DNA of 41,855 nucleotides. It comes from Pirellulaceae bacterium (GTDB taxonomy: Bacteria; Planctomycetota; Planctomycetia; Pirellulales; Pirellulaceae). This document shows, in pieces, positions 25,481 to 34,079 of this stretch (its first letter is position 1; each line of letters opens with the position of its first letter). The notes beneath the pieces were generated by a model, which searched no databases, was not told where the DNA came from, and was given only the letters and a program-made list of their open reading frames with translations. A program made the translations under genes and the position numbers. The stretch lies in the NCBI GenBank assembly GCA_028281725.1, contig JANQJJ010000027.1, forward strand, positions 1 through 41,855. The letters are read 5' to 3'.

Positions 25481-28042
25481 ATGAAGAAGACAACTACTCG
25501 CCTCGCAACCATTGGTGGAATCGTCGTTTTGGGAGCCTGTGCCATTGCTCTGGCACAGCACGATGCGCGGAATCGCCCCCGTGAACCGGTTCAACCTCAA
25601 GCGACGGCACCGGAACCGGCTGTTCCTATTTCGGTCGACGGATTTGATAAGCAATGGGAAACGGCTGGCGGCTTGTCCGAAGATTCTATCGTTCGTGCCA
25701 ACAATGCCGGTCTATCTGGCGATGGTACAGAGCATTTGACCGGATACTCGAATCCACTTCGTGGGGACGAGCCGCCGGTGACTCCTGAGCCGCAATCCAA
25801 CTCGCTAGTCGTCCCCGCGTCCGGCGAATCTCCCGCCGATCCCGAGACCGGCGAGCAGAAGTCCCCTTACAGTCCACCAGCCTGGCTCGGCGGCGGAATC
25901 TCCCAACCTCCACCGGCGACGCCTAAGGTCGCCGCACCATCGAGCGCTGCTGCGGCGGGCACACCATTTCCCGCTTCGCCTTCATCGGCGCCCGCTCCTC
26001 CCGCGGCTCTCGCCCCACCGGCGGGCCTCGCACAGCTGCCTACGTTGCCCCCGGGCAACCTTTCCTCACAGCAGGGCCCCCTTCCTGGTGTGACTCCGCC
26101 ACAGCCTTCGAGCACTGCCGGTTATCCGCCTCAGGGCACGGCTTCGCTCAGCGCTCCGGCTCCGCCCCAACCAGGCCCTGCCGCCGCCGGGCCGAGCTCC
26201 GGGACAGGGGCTCTGCCATCGACGGGCCTGCCCCCATCCGGGCTGCCAGCCCCGCCATCGACAGCAGGGGTTGCCGGAAGCCTTTCGGATAGACAGCCCG
26301 GCGTGCCCCAGGCGACCAGCAACTTCCCGAGCGTACCGATGACTGGAACTCAGCCACCTACGGGAGTGGTAGGCGACGGCGGCCAGAGCCAGCGACTGCA
26401 AGACAACTCTCCCGCGATACCGGCGGCAGGTCTGTCGGGGATCACCGCTCCGGCCGCTCCACCGACACAGGCAGCAATCAGGCAACCTGGCGTGGGAGTC
26501 TCCGGATATGGCCGCGGCGAACTGAATGCTCTGCCAGCATCCACGGCCACTGAGCCGAATCCGACGACCGGGCGCCGGTCGGCGGTTAGCCCACTGGGTG
26601 CTCCGGGAAAAACGTTGGCCTCGATGGCTAGCCTGGTAAGCAATCAACCGGGAAACCGTTACCTCGACGGATCGCAAAATCCAATCATGTTGATTCAAAA
26701 ACGGGCGCCGGAAGAAATCCAAGTCGGTAAGAGAGCCACGTTTGTCATCACGGTTCGCAATGCAGGAAACGCAGCCGCTCATGGCGTCACCGTGGTCGAC
26801 AGCGTGCCGCGTGGGGCTCGTTTTGCGGATTCGACCCCGGCCATCTCTCCAGATGCGAACGGGTTTCTCACTTGGGAGCTCGGGGAAATGGCTGCCGGCG
26901 ATGAGCGTACCATCCAAGTGCAGATTATTCCGGAAGTACAGGGGGAAGTAGGAAGTGTCGCTTCGGTGCACTTCGCGGCGCAAGCGTCGGTGCGAACCGT
27001 CGCCACGCTGCCAAAACTGGAGCTATTGCTAACGACCCAGCCGGAAGCACTCATTGGCGATCGTCAACGAATTACCGTGACGATCAAGAATGCGGGAACG
27101 GGCGTTGCTCGTGGAGTCAGGTTGGAAGCGGATATTCCACAGCAGTTGGCACACGAAAATGGCGTTTCCCAGTTGGGAGTGGACCTCGGCGACATGCGCC
27201 CCAACGAATCCAGATCCATCCCTCTGGACGTGACGGCCGTGGAGCCCGGCCAAGCGACATGTCTGGTACGGGCAATTGCCGGCGATGGCGTCCAGACCGA
27301 AGAGAATGCCCTCATCGACGTGCGCGCACCTCAACTGGCAGCCACGATTCGCGGTCCTGGGCTGCGTTATCTCGAGCGGCAGGCAACGTATCAAATTCAG
27401 GTCCAGAACGTGGGAACGGCTGCCGCCACGAATCTGGATTTTGTGGTTCACCTGCCAGTTGGACTGAAATACAACTCGTCCAATAATGGCGGCAACTATG
27501 ATCCTTCAACCCATACGGTCGACTGGGGGCTCCAAGAACTGCCAGCCGGACAACCAGCACCGGTTGAGTTGACGGTATTGCCGGTGCAGGTTGGGCCGCA
27601 ACCGATTCGTTTTTCGGTAACGGGTGATCTGGGTGTGAAAGCCGAGGCGAATGGCCAGGTCACAGTCGAGGGCCTGGCGGAGTTGGCATTTACGATCGGC
27701 CAAGACGATGGGACGGTTGAAATCGGCGCCTCATCGACCTACTCAGTCCAGGTGACCAACGTCGGCGACAAACCGGATACGGATGTGCAGCTTGCCGTGC
27801 AGCTTCCCGACGGTGCGCAGCTAGTCGCGGTGGACGCGCCTGTGAAGTACCAGGCCGAAGGAAACAAGATTATCTTCGCACCGATTCCGGCAATGCGTAA
27901 CAAGGATCAACATACCTTTCGCTTCCAAGTTCAGCACAATCGAGCGGGAACTCAGGTGGTCCGCACTCAGCTGACCAGCGCCAACTGGCCGGTCGCTGTC
28001 GTCAAAGAGAAAGGCACGCTGGTCTACAACGACCAGAATTAG
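25481..28042 (+). CDS. DUF11-repeat exported surface protein with a long Pro/Ala/Gly-rich linker
   Basis: 853 aa. Signal-like N-terminus (ATIGGIVVLGACAIALA). Residues ~80-400 are a low-complexity Pro/Ala/Ser/Gly linker. Residues ~400-853 hold about four Ig-like DUF11/CARDB-type repeats, with recurring VTVRNAGNAAAHGV, VTIKNAGTGVARGV, VQNVGTAAATNL and VTNVGDKPDTDV strands and WELGEMAAGDE-like turns. Related planctomycete proteins are sometimes called OmcB-like, but this one has no cysteine-rich part. It is probably periplasmic or cell-surface and structural. There is no LPXTG-like sorting motif or membrane helix at the C-terminus. The Shine-Dalgarno is weak. Confidence 0.93.
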   Translation: MKKTTTRLATIGGIVVLGACAIALAQHDARNRPREPVQPQATAPEPAVPISVDGFDKQWETAGGLSEDSIVRANNAGLSGDGTEHLTGYSNPLRGDEPPVTPEPQSNSLVVPASGESPADPETGEQKSPYSPPAWLGGGISQPPPATPKVAAPSSAAAAGTPFPASPSSAPAPPAALAPPAGLAQLPTLPPGNLSSQQGPLPGVTPPQPSSTAGYPPQGTASLSAPAPPQPGPAAAGPSSGTGALPSTGLPPSGLPAPPSTAGVAGSLSDRQPGVPQATSNFPSVPMTGTQPPTGVVGDGGQSQRLQDNSPAIPAAGLSGITAPAAPPTQAAIRQPGVGVSGYGRGELNALPASTATEPNPTTGRRSAVSPLGAPGKTLASMASLVSNQPGNRYLDGSQNPIMLIQKRAPEEIQVGKRATFVITVRNAGNAAAHGVTVVDSVPRGARFADSTPAISPDANGFLTWELGEMAAGDERTIQVQIIPEVQGEVGSVASVHFAAQASVRTVATLPKLELLLTTQPEALIGDRQRITVTIKNAGTGVARGVRLEADIPQQLAHENGVSQLGVDLGDMRPNESRSIPLDVTAVEPGQATCLVRAIAGDGVQTEENALIDVRAPQLAATIRGPGLRYLERQATYQIQVQNVGTAAATNLDFVVHLPVGLKYNSSNNGGNYDPSTHTVDWGLQELPAGQPAPVELTVLPVQVGPQPIRFSVTGDLGVKAEANGQVTVEGLAELAFTIGQDDGTVEIGASSTYSVQVTNVGDKPDTDVQLAVQLPDGAQLVAVDAPVKYQAEGNKIIFAPIPAMRNKDQHTFRFQVQHNRAGTQVVRTQLTSANWPVAVVKEKGTLVYNDQN

Positions 28043-28063
28043 TCACTCGCCTCCTCGCCGTCA

Positions 28064-28093
28064 CTTCGCGCCGGTCGGGTCACTGGCGCGAAG
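28064..28093. terminator. Hairpin between convergent genes
   Basis: Perfect 9-bp inverted repeat CTTCGCGCC/GGCGCGAAG with a 12-base loop, between the ends of the DUF11 and SufT-like genes. No strong T-run on either side, but the position suggests two-way termination. Confidence 0.45.
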
Positions 28094-28103
28094 CGCTTGA
28101 AAA

Positions 28104-28433
28104 CTAGAAGATATTGAGTTGGTCTCGCGCGTCCTCAGTCATCATATCTTGGGTCCAAGGCGGATCCATGACCACTTTGATATCCACTTTGCCTATTCCG
28201 TCCATAGCCTCAATTACCTGGCGGCTATTGCCGACCAATTGCGGGCCTGCCGGACACATGGGGCTGGTCAGGGTCATCTCGACGTTGATATCCGTCTTCC
28301 CTTCCTCTTCGCTCGGCTGCAGGTCGACCACATAGACCAACCCCAAGTCGACGATGTTAACGAACAGCTCTGGATCGATCACCTGCTTGAGCTCTTCACG
28401 TACTGAGTCTTCGCACAATGATGGGTTCGACAT
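28104..28433 (-). CDS. SufT/PaaD-like iron-sulfur cluster assembly factor (MIP18/DUF59 family)
   Basis: 109 aa from MSNPSLCEDSV (ATG 28433). The track's start adds 75 Arg-rich residues not expected in the family. Hallmarks are IDPELFVNIVDLGLVYVV near the start, MTLTSPMCPAGPQLV with the conserved Cys in the middle, and VVMDPPWTQDMMTEDARDQL at the end. The family helps mature Fe-S proteins in the cytosol, either as SufT with the SUF pathway or as PaaD-like factors in phenylacetate oxygenases. No suf or paa genes are adjacent, so the general SufT-like role is more likely. Confidence 0.93.
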   Translation of the reverse strand: MSNPSLCEDSVREELKQVIDPELFVNIVDLGLVYVVDLQPSEEEGKTDINVEMTLTSPMCPAGPQLVGNSRQVIEAMDGIGKVDIKVVMDPPWTQDMMTEDARDQLNIF

Positions 28434-28763
28434 GGCTCTTTGAGCACTCCTGTGAAAGATAACTGGGGCCACACCAAAGCAGACTGCTTGGGACAAAAGA
28501 TCGGACAACGATTCACTAATTCCGCTATCTTCTCTTCCGCGCATTTTTCTTCCGCTCGTTGCCCTGCGGCTACGAGCTTCTATTCTAGCATCCCGCACCC
28601 AAAGCTCCACCTCGGCCGGCGCGCGCCTGCACCTTGGGAAGTGGCGTTGTCCAGGCAAGGGGTAGGAAACCAGGCAACAGGAAGAATTGCTATTCTCGGA
28701 AAGTTAACCGCAGGACTATATTCGCCGGTGGTAAATAGCGCCTTAACCCCCGAGGAGTCGGTA
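28434..28763. promoter_or_regulatory. Divergent intergenic region
   Basis: 330 bases between the SufT-like and secretin-like genes. A plus-strand -10 box TATATT at 28717-28722 lies 42 bases before the ATG, with only a poor -35 (TTCTCG, 18-base spacer). No promoter for the minus gene stands out. The open frame upstream of 28764 is Arg/Ser-rich and not protein-like. Confidence 0.3.
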
Positions 28764-30029
28764 ATGCCTGGTCTACCGGAGAATGGATTTCCAGTTTTCA
28801 AACTTGAGACGACGCTGCTGGTCAGCCTGCTGGTCGTCTGTTTCTCGTCCGGCCTGCGCGGTCAAACCGGTGCCCAGCCGTCTGGGCAAGACGCCGGAGA
28901 CGAGATCGTTCGCGTGGAAACCTATCCCGTAGCGAGCATCCTGCTGCAACTGGAAGAAGAAGCCGGCAGGGTCGGCGCCGAAGCGGAGCGGTGGCTCAAG
29001 CAACGACTCGGGACGCTGTGCTCGGCAGGACAGGCTGGTGACGCCGATTCCCGCGCCGCACAGGCAGCCGAGCCCGTTCCGGGACGAGGCCCGTTCGATT
29101 CCCTTGGCAGCGTGTCCCTGGCGGGAACCGAGTTGGTCGTCAGAGGCACCTCGGAAGACCATCGAAAGGTTCGTGAGGCCCTAGAGACATTGGAGCAATT
29201 CGGTATCCGCCAGGTGATCATTCGCGCTCATGTCTTTCAGGAGGAAGTGACCGAAGGCCAGTCGGCCGCTATGGCCGCGTTGCCGATCCACTGGTCGCAT
29301 GTCGAAGCCCAGTCGCGAATTGCCGAAACCCCGGAGTCGTCTGTGCAGCCGGCGTTCTATGCTGGCGGAGCGCTGCGTTTACCGGCGGCCAACCATACCG
29401 CTTCCAGCGTTACAACGGAGAAGGATGACTTGCAGCCGCCCCAAGGCGTGACATCGGCAACCTGGACAGAGGCGACGTCGATCATCGAGCGTTCTACTCC
29501 CGTGCTCTATACGTTGCTGGCGCCACGGGAAAGCCGCGGATTACTTGCCGCACTGAAGCGTTCCGAGTCGATCGAGACGGTGATGTCCCCCACGGTGGCC
29601 GTCTTTAATGGGATGGTTGCCAAGATCAGCAACGCCTCGGAGCGACCGTTGGTAACCGGAATCAAACCGACTGTCGTCGAGCTTGAGGGGCGGCAGCAGA
29701 TCGAGTTTGTTCCGGGTATCCGCGTCTATTCTGAGGGTACTTCGATGCAGCTCCGGCCGGAATTGGTCGATGGCAAGCAAGTGCGGCTCAGCTATCAACT
29801 GAAGATCTGCAAGATCCAGAAGGTCGATACGCTGGACATCCATCGGGCCGACGGGCGCGGAGATTTTACGATCCAGATTCCCGAAGTCGCGTCAACTCAG
29901 TTCCGCGCCAGTCTCGATCTTCCGCTCGACTACTCTTTGGTCGTCCGCACGACCGATACGGATCCCGAAGGGGTCAGGCGGTCCACCTTGATTGTTTGCC
30001 AGTGTTCGGCCGGCGACGTGGCGGACTAG
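28764..30029 (+). CDS. Orphan secretin-like exported protein
   Basis: 421 aa. The start at 28764 is set by GAGGAG seven bases upstream and the signal peptide that follows (TTLLVSLLVVCFSSGLRG). An N1-like segment (LAGTELVVRGTSEDHRKVREALETLEQFGIRQVIIRAHV) is followed by a secretin-barrel-like part (APRESRGLLAALKRSESIETVMSPTVAVFNGMVAKIS ... GIRVYSEGTSMQLRPELVDGKQVRLSYQL). The VPVLGDIPxLGxLF block that closes genuine secretins is missing. It may be a reduced secretin, a secretin-like periplasmic adaptor or a planctomycete surface protein. It is far from the main secretion cluster and is not in an operon with it. Confidence 0.85.
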   Translation: MPGLPENGFPVFKLETTLLVSLLVVCFSSGLRGQTGAQPSGQDAGDEIVRVETYPVASILLQLEEEAGRVGAEAERWLKQRLGTLCSAGQAGDADSRAAQAAEPVPGRGPFDSLGSVSLAGTELVVRGTSEDHRKVREALETLEQFGIRQVIIRAHVFQEEVTEGQSAAMAALPIHWSHVEAQSRIAETPESSVQPAFYAGGALRLPAANHTASSVTTEKDDLQPPQGVTSATWTEATSIIERSTPVLYTLLAPRESRGLLAALKRSESIETVMSPTVAVFNGMVAKISNASERPLVTGIKPTVVELEGRQQIEFVPGIRVYSEGTSMQLRPELVDGKQVRLSYQLKICKIQKVDTLDIHRADGRGDFTIQIPEVASTQFRASLDLPLDYSLVVRTTDTDPEGVRRSTLIVCQCSAGDVAD

Positions 30030-30123
30030 GGCGCGCAAGCGCTTCCGTGGTGCGTCGCTCTCGCTCGATTGAGCCGCGATTTCGTTGATTGGAGAGGCAC
30101 CAGGCCCTTGCTGCTGGCACGAT

Positions 30124-31674
30124 TCAATTGTTGAACGTCCGGAGTAGTTTCCGTCCGCGGTAGATGGCTAGGATCAGTTCGGGAGTGAGACTCGTCGGAT
30201 TGGTCGTCACCGGATAGCAAAGCAACTCCTGACCGTCCGTGATGGCACACAACGTCTTTTCGTCTTTGGTGACGCGTGAGAGCAAAGCGATCTCCCCAAG
30301 GAAGAACGTTAGGGCGATACCTTCGGTAACCTCCAGACCCTGTTCACCCAAGCTGTCCAGCAGGTGATCGGCCTCTCGTCGTTGAGCCGGATTGAGCAGA
30401 GCGAGCGGCACCTCGAATATCTCATCGTGCTCCACATGCCAACCGGCGAAGGCCGCGTAGATGTCGTCCACCGGCAGATTCGCCAGATCCGCGTAGAACG
30501 CGTGGGCTACCGGTCCGGCAATGCCAATGTTGCTGATCTGGTTCGCCTGCAATTGATAGGTGTAGCGAAACAAGAAACAATCCCGCGGCTCCTCGTAACT
30601 GGGCCAGTACTGGGATCGCGAATCGATCAACTCCATCTCGCTCGGAGGAAAGCCAAACTGATCGGCCCCTGCCAGCCAAGCCGCCAATTCGGCTTCGGCG
30701 AGCGCTTGCGGATAGCGAAGCGTCTCATCAATCTGCTCCGCAAAGCCCAGCTCCTCCGCGTAGGCGACCGCCCGTAGCCGCGCGACACGGTCAGAAGCCA
30801 AGTCGATCAGGCGCTGTCGGCCTGTTTCATCTCCCATTCGAGCCAATGCCCCGGCAGCCTCGGTCTGAATCCTGCGGTGAGACAGTTCCAGGGCGCGGTT
30901 GAGACTGACGTCCGCCTCTCGATTGCCGATCAGTCCGAGAGCGTCGCAGAGCGAAACGGTAAGCGAAACGCTATCGCCAAGCACGCGTTGGACTGCTTCG
31001 ACCCGGTCACCAAACTGCGAAGGATCCTCCTCTAGTTTGCCAAGCCGCTGAGTCACTTTGCCGAGGAGACTCGTCAGCTCCGAATACCGCTCGCACCAAG
31101 GGTGTTCGCGCAAGCGCCCGGTGCGGACGGAGTAATTCGCCAGATCCAACAGCGTGGCCAAAGTTGCCGGCTGGACAAATCCGTCATCCAATCGATCAAA
31201 GAACAGCTCCAGTAGATCGGCCCGCGCATTCCACAACGGACTCAGCGCCAGCCCGACCGCTTGCCAGTCATCCGGCGGCGAATCGACCAGCAGGGCAGCC
31301 AGGGCGCCGATGGATTCTTCATCCGCCTGGGTCGCTAGCATCTGCAGCGCGTGAGCGGCGGCTTGCAGGTCGACTTCGCTCAGCTGATCGTACACTCGCG
31401 CAATGGTGTCCGGAGCGATCAAAGCCACATCGCTGTCGGACTCTGCCGATAGCGCCTGAGTCCGGCTGGCCACCAACTGCATCAGGATGCGTAACCGCCT
31501 CGGACTGGTGGCCAGTTCATCGAAATTAGCGCTGACGACCTCCAGCAGGGATTCCAGCTCCAGTGCCGGAGCAGTCTTTACAGCGAGAGCCAACTCTTCG
31601 GTTGGGGCTTCTGCGGGAGACATTTTGAGCCAGCGGCAGGCAGAATGAAGCCACTGGTCGTCGCTAGTTTCCAT
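30124..31674 (-). CDS. Helical-repeat (HEAT-like) protein of unknown function
   Basis: About 516 aa. The ATG at 31674 is preferred to that at 31680 because AAGGA lies six bases before it, whereas it directly abuts the first ATG. Most of the protein is alpha-helical; the middle (~240-310) shows HEAT/PBS-like repeats (ADVSLNRALELSHRRIQTEAAGALARMGDETGRQRLIDLAS). The C-terminal ~330-516 is a separate alpha/beta part with LIDSRSQYWPSYEEPRDCFLFRY and a final ILAIYRGRKLLRTF. No signal peptide, membrane helix or catalytic motif, so it is probably a cytosolic scaffold. I do not recognise the C-terminal domain. Confidence 0.88.
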   Translation of the reverse strand: METSDDQWLHSACRWLKMSPAEAPTEELALAVKTAPALELESLLEVVSANFDELATSPRRLRILMQLVASRTQALSAESDSDVALIAPDTIARVYDQLSEVDLQAAAHALQMLATQADEESIGALAALLVDSPPDDWQAVGLALSPLWNARADLLELFFDRLDDGFVQPATLATLLDLANYSVRTGRLREHPWCERYSELTSLLGKVTQRLGKLEEDPSQFGDRVEAVQRVLGDSVSLTVSLCDALGLIGNREADVSLNRALELSHRRIQTEAAGALARMGDETGRQRLIDLASDRVARLRAVAYAEELGFAEQIDETLRYPQALAEAELAAWLAGADQFGFPPSEMELIDSRSQYWPSYEEPRDCFLFRYTYQLQANQISNIGIAGPVAHAFYADLANLPVDDIYAAFAGWHVEHDEIFEVPLALLNPAQRREADHLLDSLGEQGLEVTEGIALTFFLGEIALLSRVTKDEKTLCAITDGQELLCYPVTTNPTSLTPELILAIYRGRKLLRTFNN

Positions 31675-32027
31675 TTCCATTCCTTAAACTCGTTCTTGTC
31701 CGGAGTGAACCGGCGTTGGGCTCCGGCGGACGTGAGATTCCCGTCGATCGGATCTTGAACTGCCCTAAATTGCCATACTTGGTCGGAAATCTCCGATTTT
31801 ATTGCACACGGGACGGTCGGAAACGACAATAGGGAGTGACACCAATGCCCTGTCGTAGCTACTATTTAGGGGTCATTTTGTTCAGTTAGGTTACGCCGTA
31901 CAGGCTAGCCCGAAGCGCCAGCAAGGTCGTTCGTCCCTTTCTCGTGCGTCGGGCTAGCACAACACACGTGGCCAAGTAAACGGTCACTCAGCGCGTCTAT
32001 CCGCATCGCCGCTTTTGTAGGAAGTTC
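31675..32027. promoter_or_regulatory. Divergent control region; long structured leader of the DEAD-box helicase
   Basis: A plus-strand promoter is visible as GTGACA (31836-31841), 18-base spacer and TACTAT (31860-31865). It predicts a start near 31872 and a leader of about 155 bases. The leader holds the long hairpin at 31904-31958. Elements for the minus-strand gene are limited to its AAGGA. Confidence 0.5.
31904..31958 (+). promoter_or_regulatory. Long hairpin in the DEAD-box helicase 5' leader
   Basis: GCTAGCCCGA pairs perfectly with TCGGGCTAGC, extended by GCGC/GTGC inside, around a 25-base loop. It starts about 30 bases after the predicted transcription start and ends 70 bases before the ATG. 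A cold-sensing or self-regulating leader is a reasonable guess for an RNA helicase gene. Confidence 0.55.
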
Positions 32028-33377
32028 ATGCAATCCCAGATTTCCGCACCCGATTCGGTGCCATCCGACGGTCTTGAAACCCGAGCAAATTCTCAAGAAA
32101 TCTCCTCGTTTAAACAACTGGATCTGTCGCCCGTGATGTTGCGGGCTCTGAAAAGACTCGGTTACGAGAAACCCTCTCCGATCCAAGCTCAAGTGATTCC
32201 ACCGGCTTTGGATGGTCACGACATCATTGGTCAGGCTCGCACCGGAACCGGAAAAACAGCCGCGTTTTCTATCCCAATCCTCGAGTTGCTTGATCCGCTG
32301 CGCGAGTGCCGTAATCCTCAGGCGCTGATCTTGGTGCCGACACGCGAGTTGGCTGAGCAGGTGTTTCAGGAGATCGAGCGTTTGGCCCATGGCTGCAAAA
32401 CGGCTTGCACCGTTCTCGCCGGGGGCAAACACATGCGGCGTCAGATGCGTCAATTGCAAGAGGGAGTTCAGATCGTCGTTGGAACCCCTGGTCGGGTGTA
32501 CGATCACATCCAGCGTCGTACGTTCAAGACCCACGACCTGTGGTGTGTTGTTCTCGATGAAGCGGATCGTATGCTCGACATCGGCTTTCGCCCGGCGATT
32601 GAAAAGATCCTGCGGGCATGTCCCAAAGATCGGCAGACGATGCTCTTGAGCGCCACGTTGGCACCCGAGATCCAGCGATTGACCAAGCGATATCAGGTAG
32701 ATCCAGTCCATATCAATTGCTCCAGCAGGCAGGTCTCCGTCGAAACGATTGAGCAGCGATACTTCAGCGTCAAGAAGGAGGAGAAATTCACGACGTTGGT
32801 GGGTTTGCTGACGCGTGAGCAGCCGCGACAAGCCATTATCTTTTGCCGCACCAAGCGAGGCACGGATCGGCTTCATAGGGCCCTGCAAACCGAATTGGCG
32901 AAAATTGATTCTTTGGCCAAGACCAAGTTGGCCTGCATTCACGGAGATATGAATCAGCGCGACCGAGACCGGGTTTTTGGCGATCTTCGCAGTGGCAAAG
33001 TTGGAATCTTGGTCGCTACGGACGTCGTAGGACGCGGTATCGATGTTTCGACCGTTTCGCACATCGTCAACTACGACATCCCACTGGACTGCGATGACTA
33101 CGTGCATCGCGTTGGTCGAACCGGACGCATGGGACGTGAGGGAATTGCATTCACGTTTGTGACGGCCGATGAGGGCGATCAACTGACTTCGATTGAACTC
33201 AATATCAACCGTTTGCTCATTCGGGATTCGCTCGGTAGCGAAGTCTCCGAGGAGGCTGCCGCGACTGCCGAAACGGATGTCCAGGAAGAACCTGCCGCCC
33301 CCAAGAAAAAACGTCTCTTTCCGATCAAACGCAAAGGCAATGACCGCTTGGCTCGCGTGGGTGCCAGGCGGAGTTGA
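32028..33377 (+). CDS. DEAD-box ATP-dependent RNA helicase (RhlE/CsdA-like group)
   Basis: 449 aa. Q motif FKQLDLSPVMLRALKRLGY...PSPIQAQVIP (~28-58), motif I ARTGTGKTAA (~70), Ia PTRELAEQ, Ib GTPGRV, II VLDEADRML (~174), III LLSATL (~206), IV IIFCRTKRG, V ATDVVGRGIDVSTVSHIVNYD and VI HRVGRTGRMGREG (~359). The short C-terminal tail is acidic, then basic (PKKKRLFPIKRKGNDRLARVG), and lacks the RNA-binding domain of DbpA. It unwinds short RNA duplexes in ribosome assembly or mRNA decay, often induced by cold. GAAG before the ATG serves as ribosome-binding site. The terminator at 33526 ends the unit. Confidence 0.97.
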   Translation: MQSQISAPDSVPSDGLETRANSQEISSFKQLDLSPVMLRALKRLGYEKPSPIQAQVIPPALDGHDIIGQARTGTGKTAAFSIPILELLDPLRECRNPQALILVPTRELAEQVFQEIERLAHGCKTACTVLAGGKHMRRQMRQLQEGVQIVVGTPGRVYDHIQRRTFKTHDLWCVVLDEADRMLDIGFRPAIEKILRACPKDRQTMLLSATLAPEIQRLTKRYQVDPVHINCSSRQVSVETIEQRYFSVKKEEKFTTLVGLLTREQPRQAIIFCRTKRGTDRLHRALQTELAKIDSLAKTKLACIHGDMNQRDRDRVFGDLRSGKVGILVATDVVGRGIDVSTVSHIVNYDIPLDCDDYVHRVGRTGRMGREGIAFTFVTADEGDQLTSIELNINRLLIRDSLGSEVSEEAAATAETDVQEEPAAPKKKRLFPIKRKGNDRLARVGARRS

Positions 33378-33525
33378 GCGTGAGTGCCTCGCCAGACTTG
33401 GCGAAGCTCATCCGGCGTCTAGGCTCGGCTTGATTGATTTGAGCCGCCGGGCGCCTCCTGCAGAGACGTCGATAGATTTACCAAAATCTACCTAGTTCTC
33501 CTCTGCTTCCTACTAAGCCCATTTG

Positions 33526-33550
33526 CCGAGAAAATTCTCGGATTCTTTTT
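33526..33550 (+). terminator. Intrinsic terminator after the helicase gene
   Basis: CCGAGA/TCTCGG stem with an AAAT loop followed by ATTCTTTTT. Confidence 0.65.
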
Positions 33551-33834
33551 GGCCCGTGCTTCTCTGCGGCCGACTTCGCAAAATCTTCACAAAGCCTTAA
33601 TCCGCTTCGAGTTAGGTCTTCACAATTCCATTTGGGGTGGAGTGCGGCCTACCGCAATCAATCGATACAAGTGCTTGCAAAACAGCCACTTACGCTTGGC
33701 TCGGAAGTAAAGTTTGACATGTTCTTAAGATCTTATAAACTCTGCCCAAAGTGCTAGATGTAGTGCACGCAAACCGGCGATATACTATAGGTAGTGGTTT
33801 CTGCACGGCCAGCATCTAAGTTTTAGGAGTCTTA

Positions 33835-33969
33835 ATGCGGGCGAAGAAGCTCGAAAAAAGAATCCGACGACAACCATGAAGGTGAACGTAGGTTCAGTAT
33901 TATTTCTTATCTTGATCAGCACCATGAAGAACGCCTGGAGGCACCGAAAGACCCTAGTTTGGTGAAATA
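33835..33969 (+). CDS. Possible 44-aa small protein, split by one base in an A-run (alternatively tandem leader peptides)
   Basis: TTTAGGAG at ideal spacing precedes an ATG that reads MRAKKLEKRIRRQP and stops. Moving forward one base within the six-A run gives an open frame MRAKKLEKE then SDDNHEGERRFSIISYLDQ and HHEERLEAPKDPSLVK, ending at TAA 33969. It looks protein-like, with a basic start and an acidic, His-rich body. The alternative is that the first peptide's TGA overlaps an ATG (ATGA) opening a 29-aa hydrophobic peptide MKVNVGSVLFLILIST..., which has the higher G/C at third positions. So this may be a sequencing error in a small gene, real frameshifting or coupled leader peptides. It lies about 110 bases before nrdJ. 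Confidence 0.35.
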
Positions 33970-34079
33970 AGCTGGTTGTATTTGTGCCGGGTTTATTTTG
34001 CCGGGGGGCAATTGGGTTCCTCATTGTTGTTAATTCGCGGAGCGAGATTCCAGATTTCAACTTGTAAGGAGATTACAGG

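Larger units (their letters stand above)
33378..34079. promoter_or_regulatory. Long intergenic region and leader of nrdJ
   Basis: About 700 bases. It holds the helicase terminator (33526-33550), a TTGACA box at 33714-33719 that is only 14 bases from TATAAA, a TATACT -10-like box at 33781-33786 without a clear -35, and small ORFs at 33835. nrdJ leaders can carry cobalamin riboswitches; I looked for the B12-box and its paired core and did not find them. Confidence 0.4.

Noticed and set aside
26066-26983. 305-aa antisense ORF over the DUF11 gene
   Set aside because: Arg/Gly/Ser-rich mirror of a Pro/Ala-rich linker; no start signal.
28440-28763. N-terminal extension of the secretin-like protein
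   Set aside because: No ribosome site at 28440 and non-protein-like residues; GAGGAG and a signal peptide fix the start at 28764.
31905-33182. 425-aa antisense ORF over the DEAD-box helicase
   Set aside because: Lies opposite a gene with all helicase motifs; the product has no family-like features and arises from codon bias.
33714-33739. TTGACA...TATAAA promoter for nrdJ
   Set aside because: The boxes match well but are only 14 bases apart, too close for a normal sigma-70 promoter.
33835-33880. Classical -1 slippery heptamer in the pre-nrdJ ORF
   Set aside because: The A-run is not phased as X XXY YYZ in the zero frame; only a +1 shift or one-base error gives the longer product.
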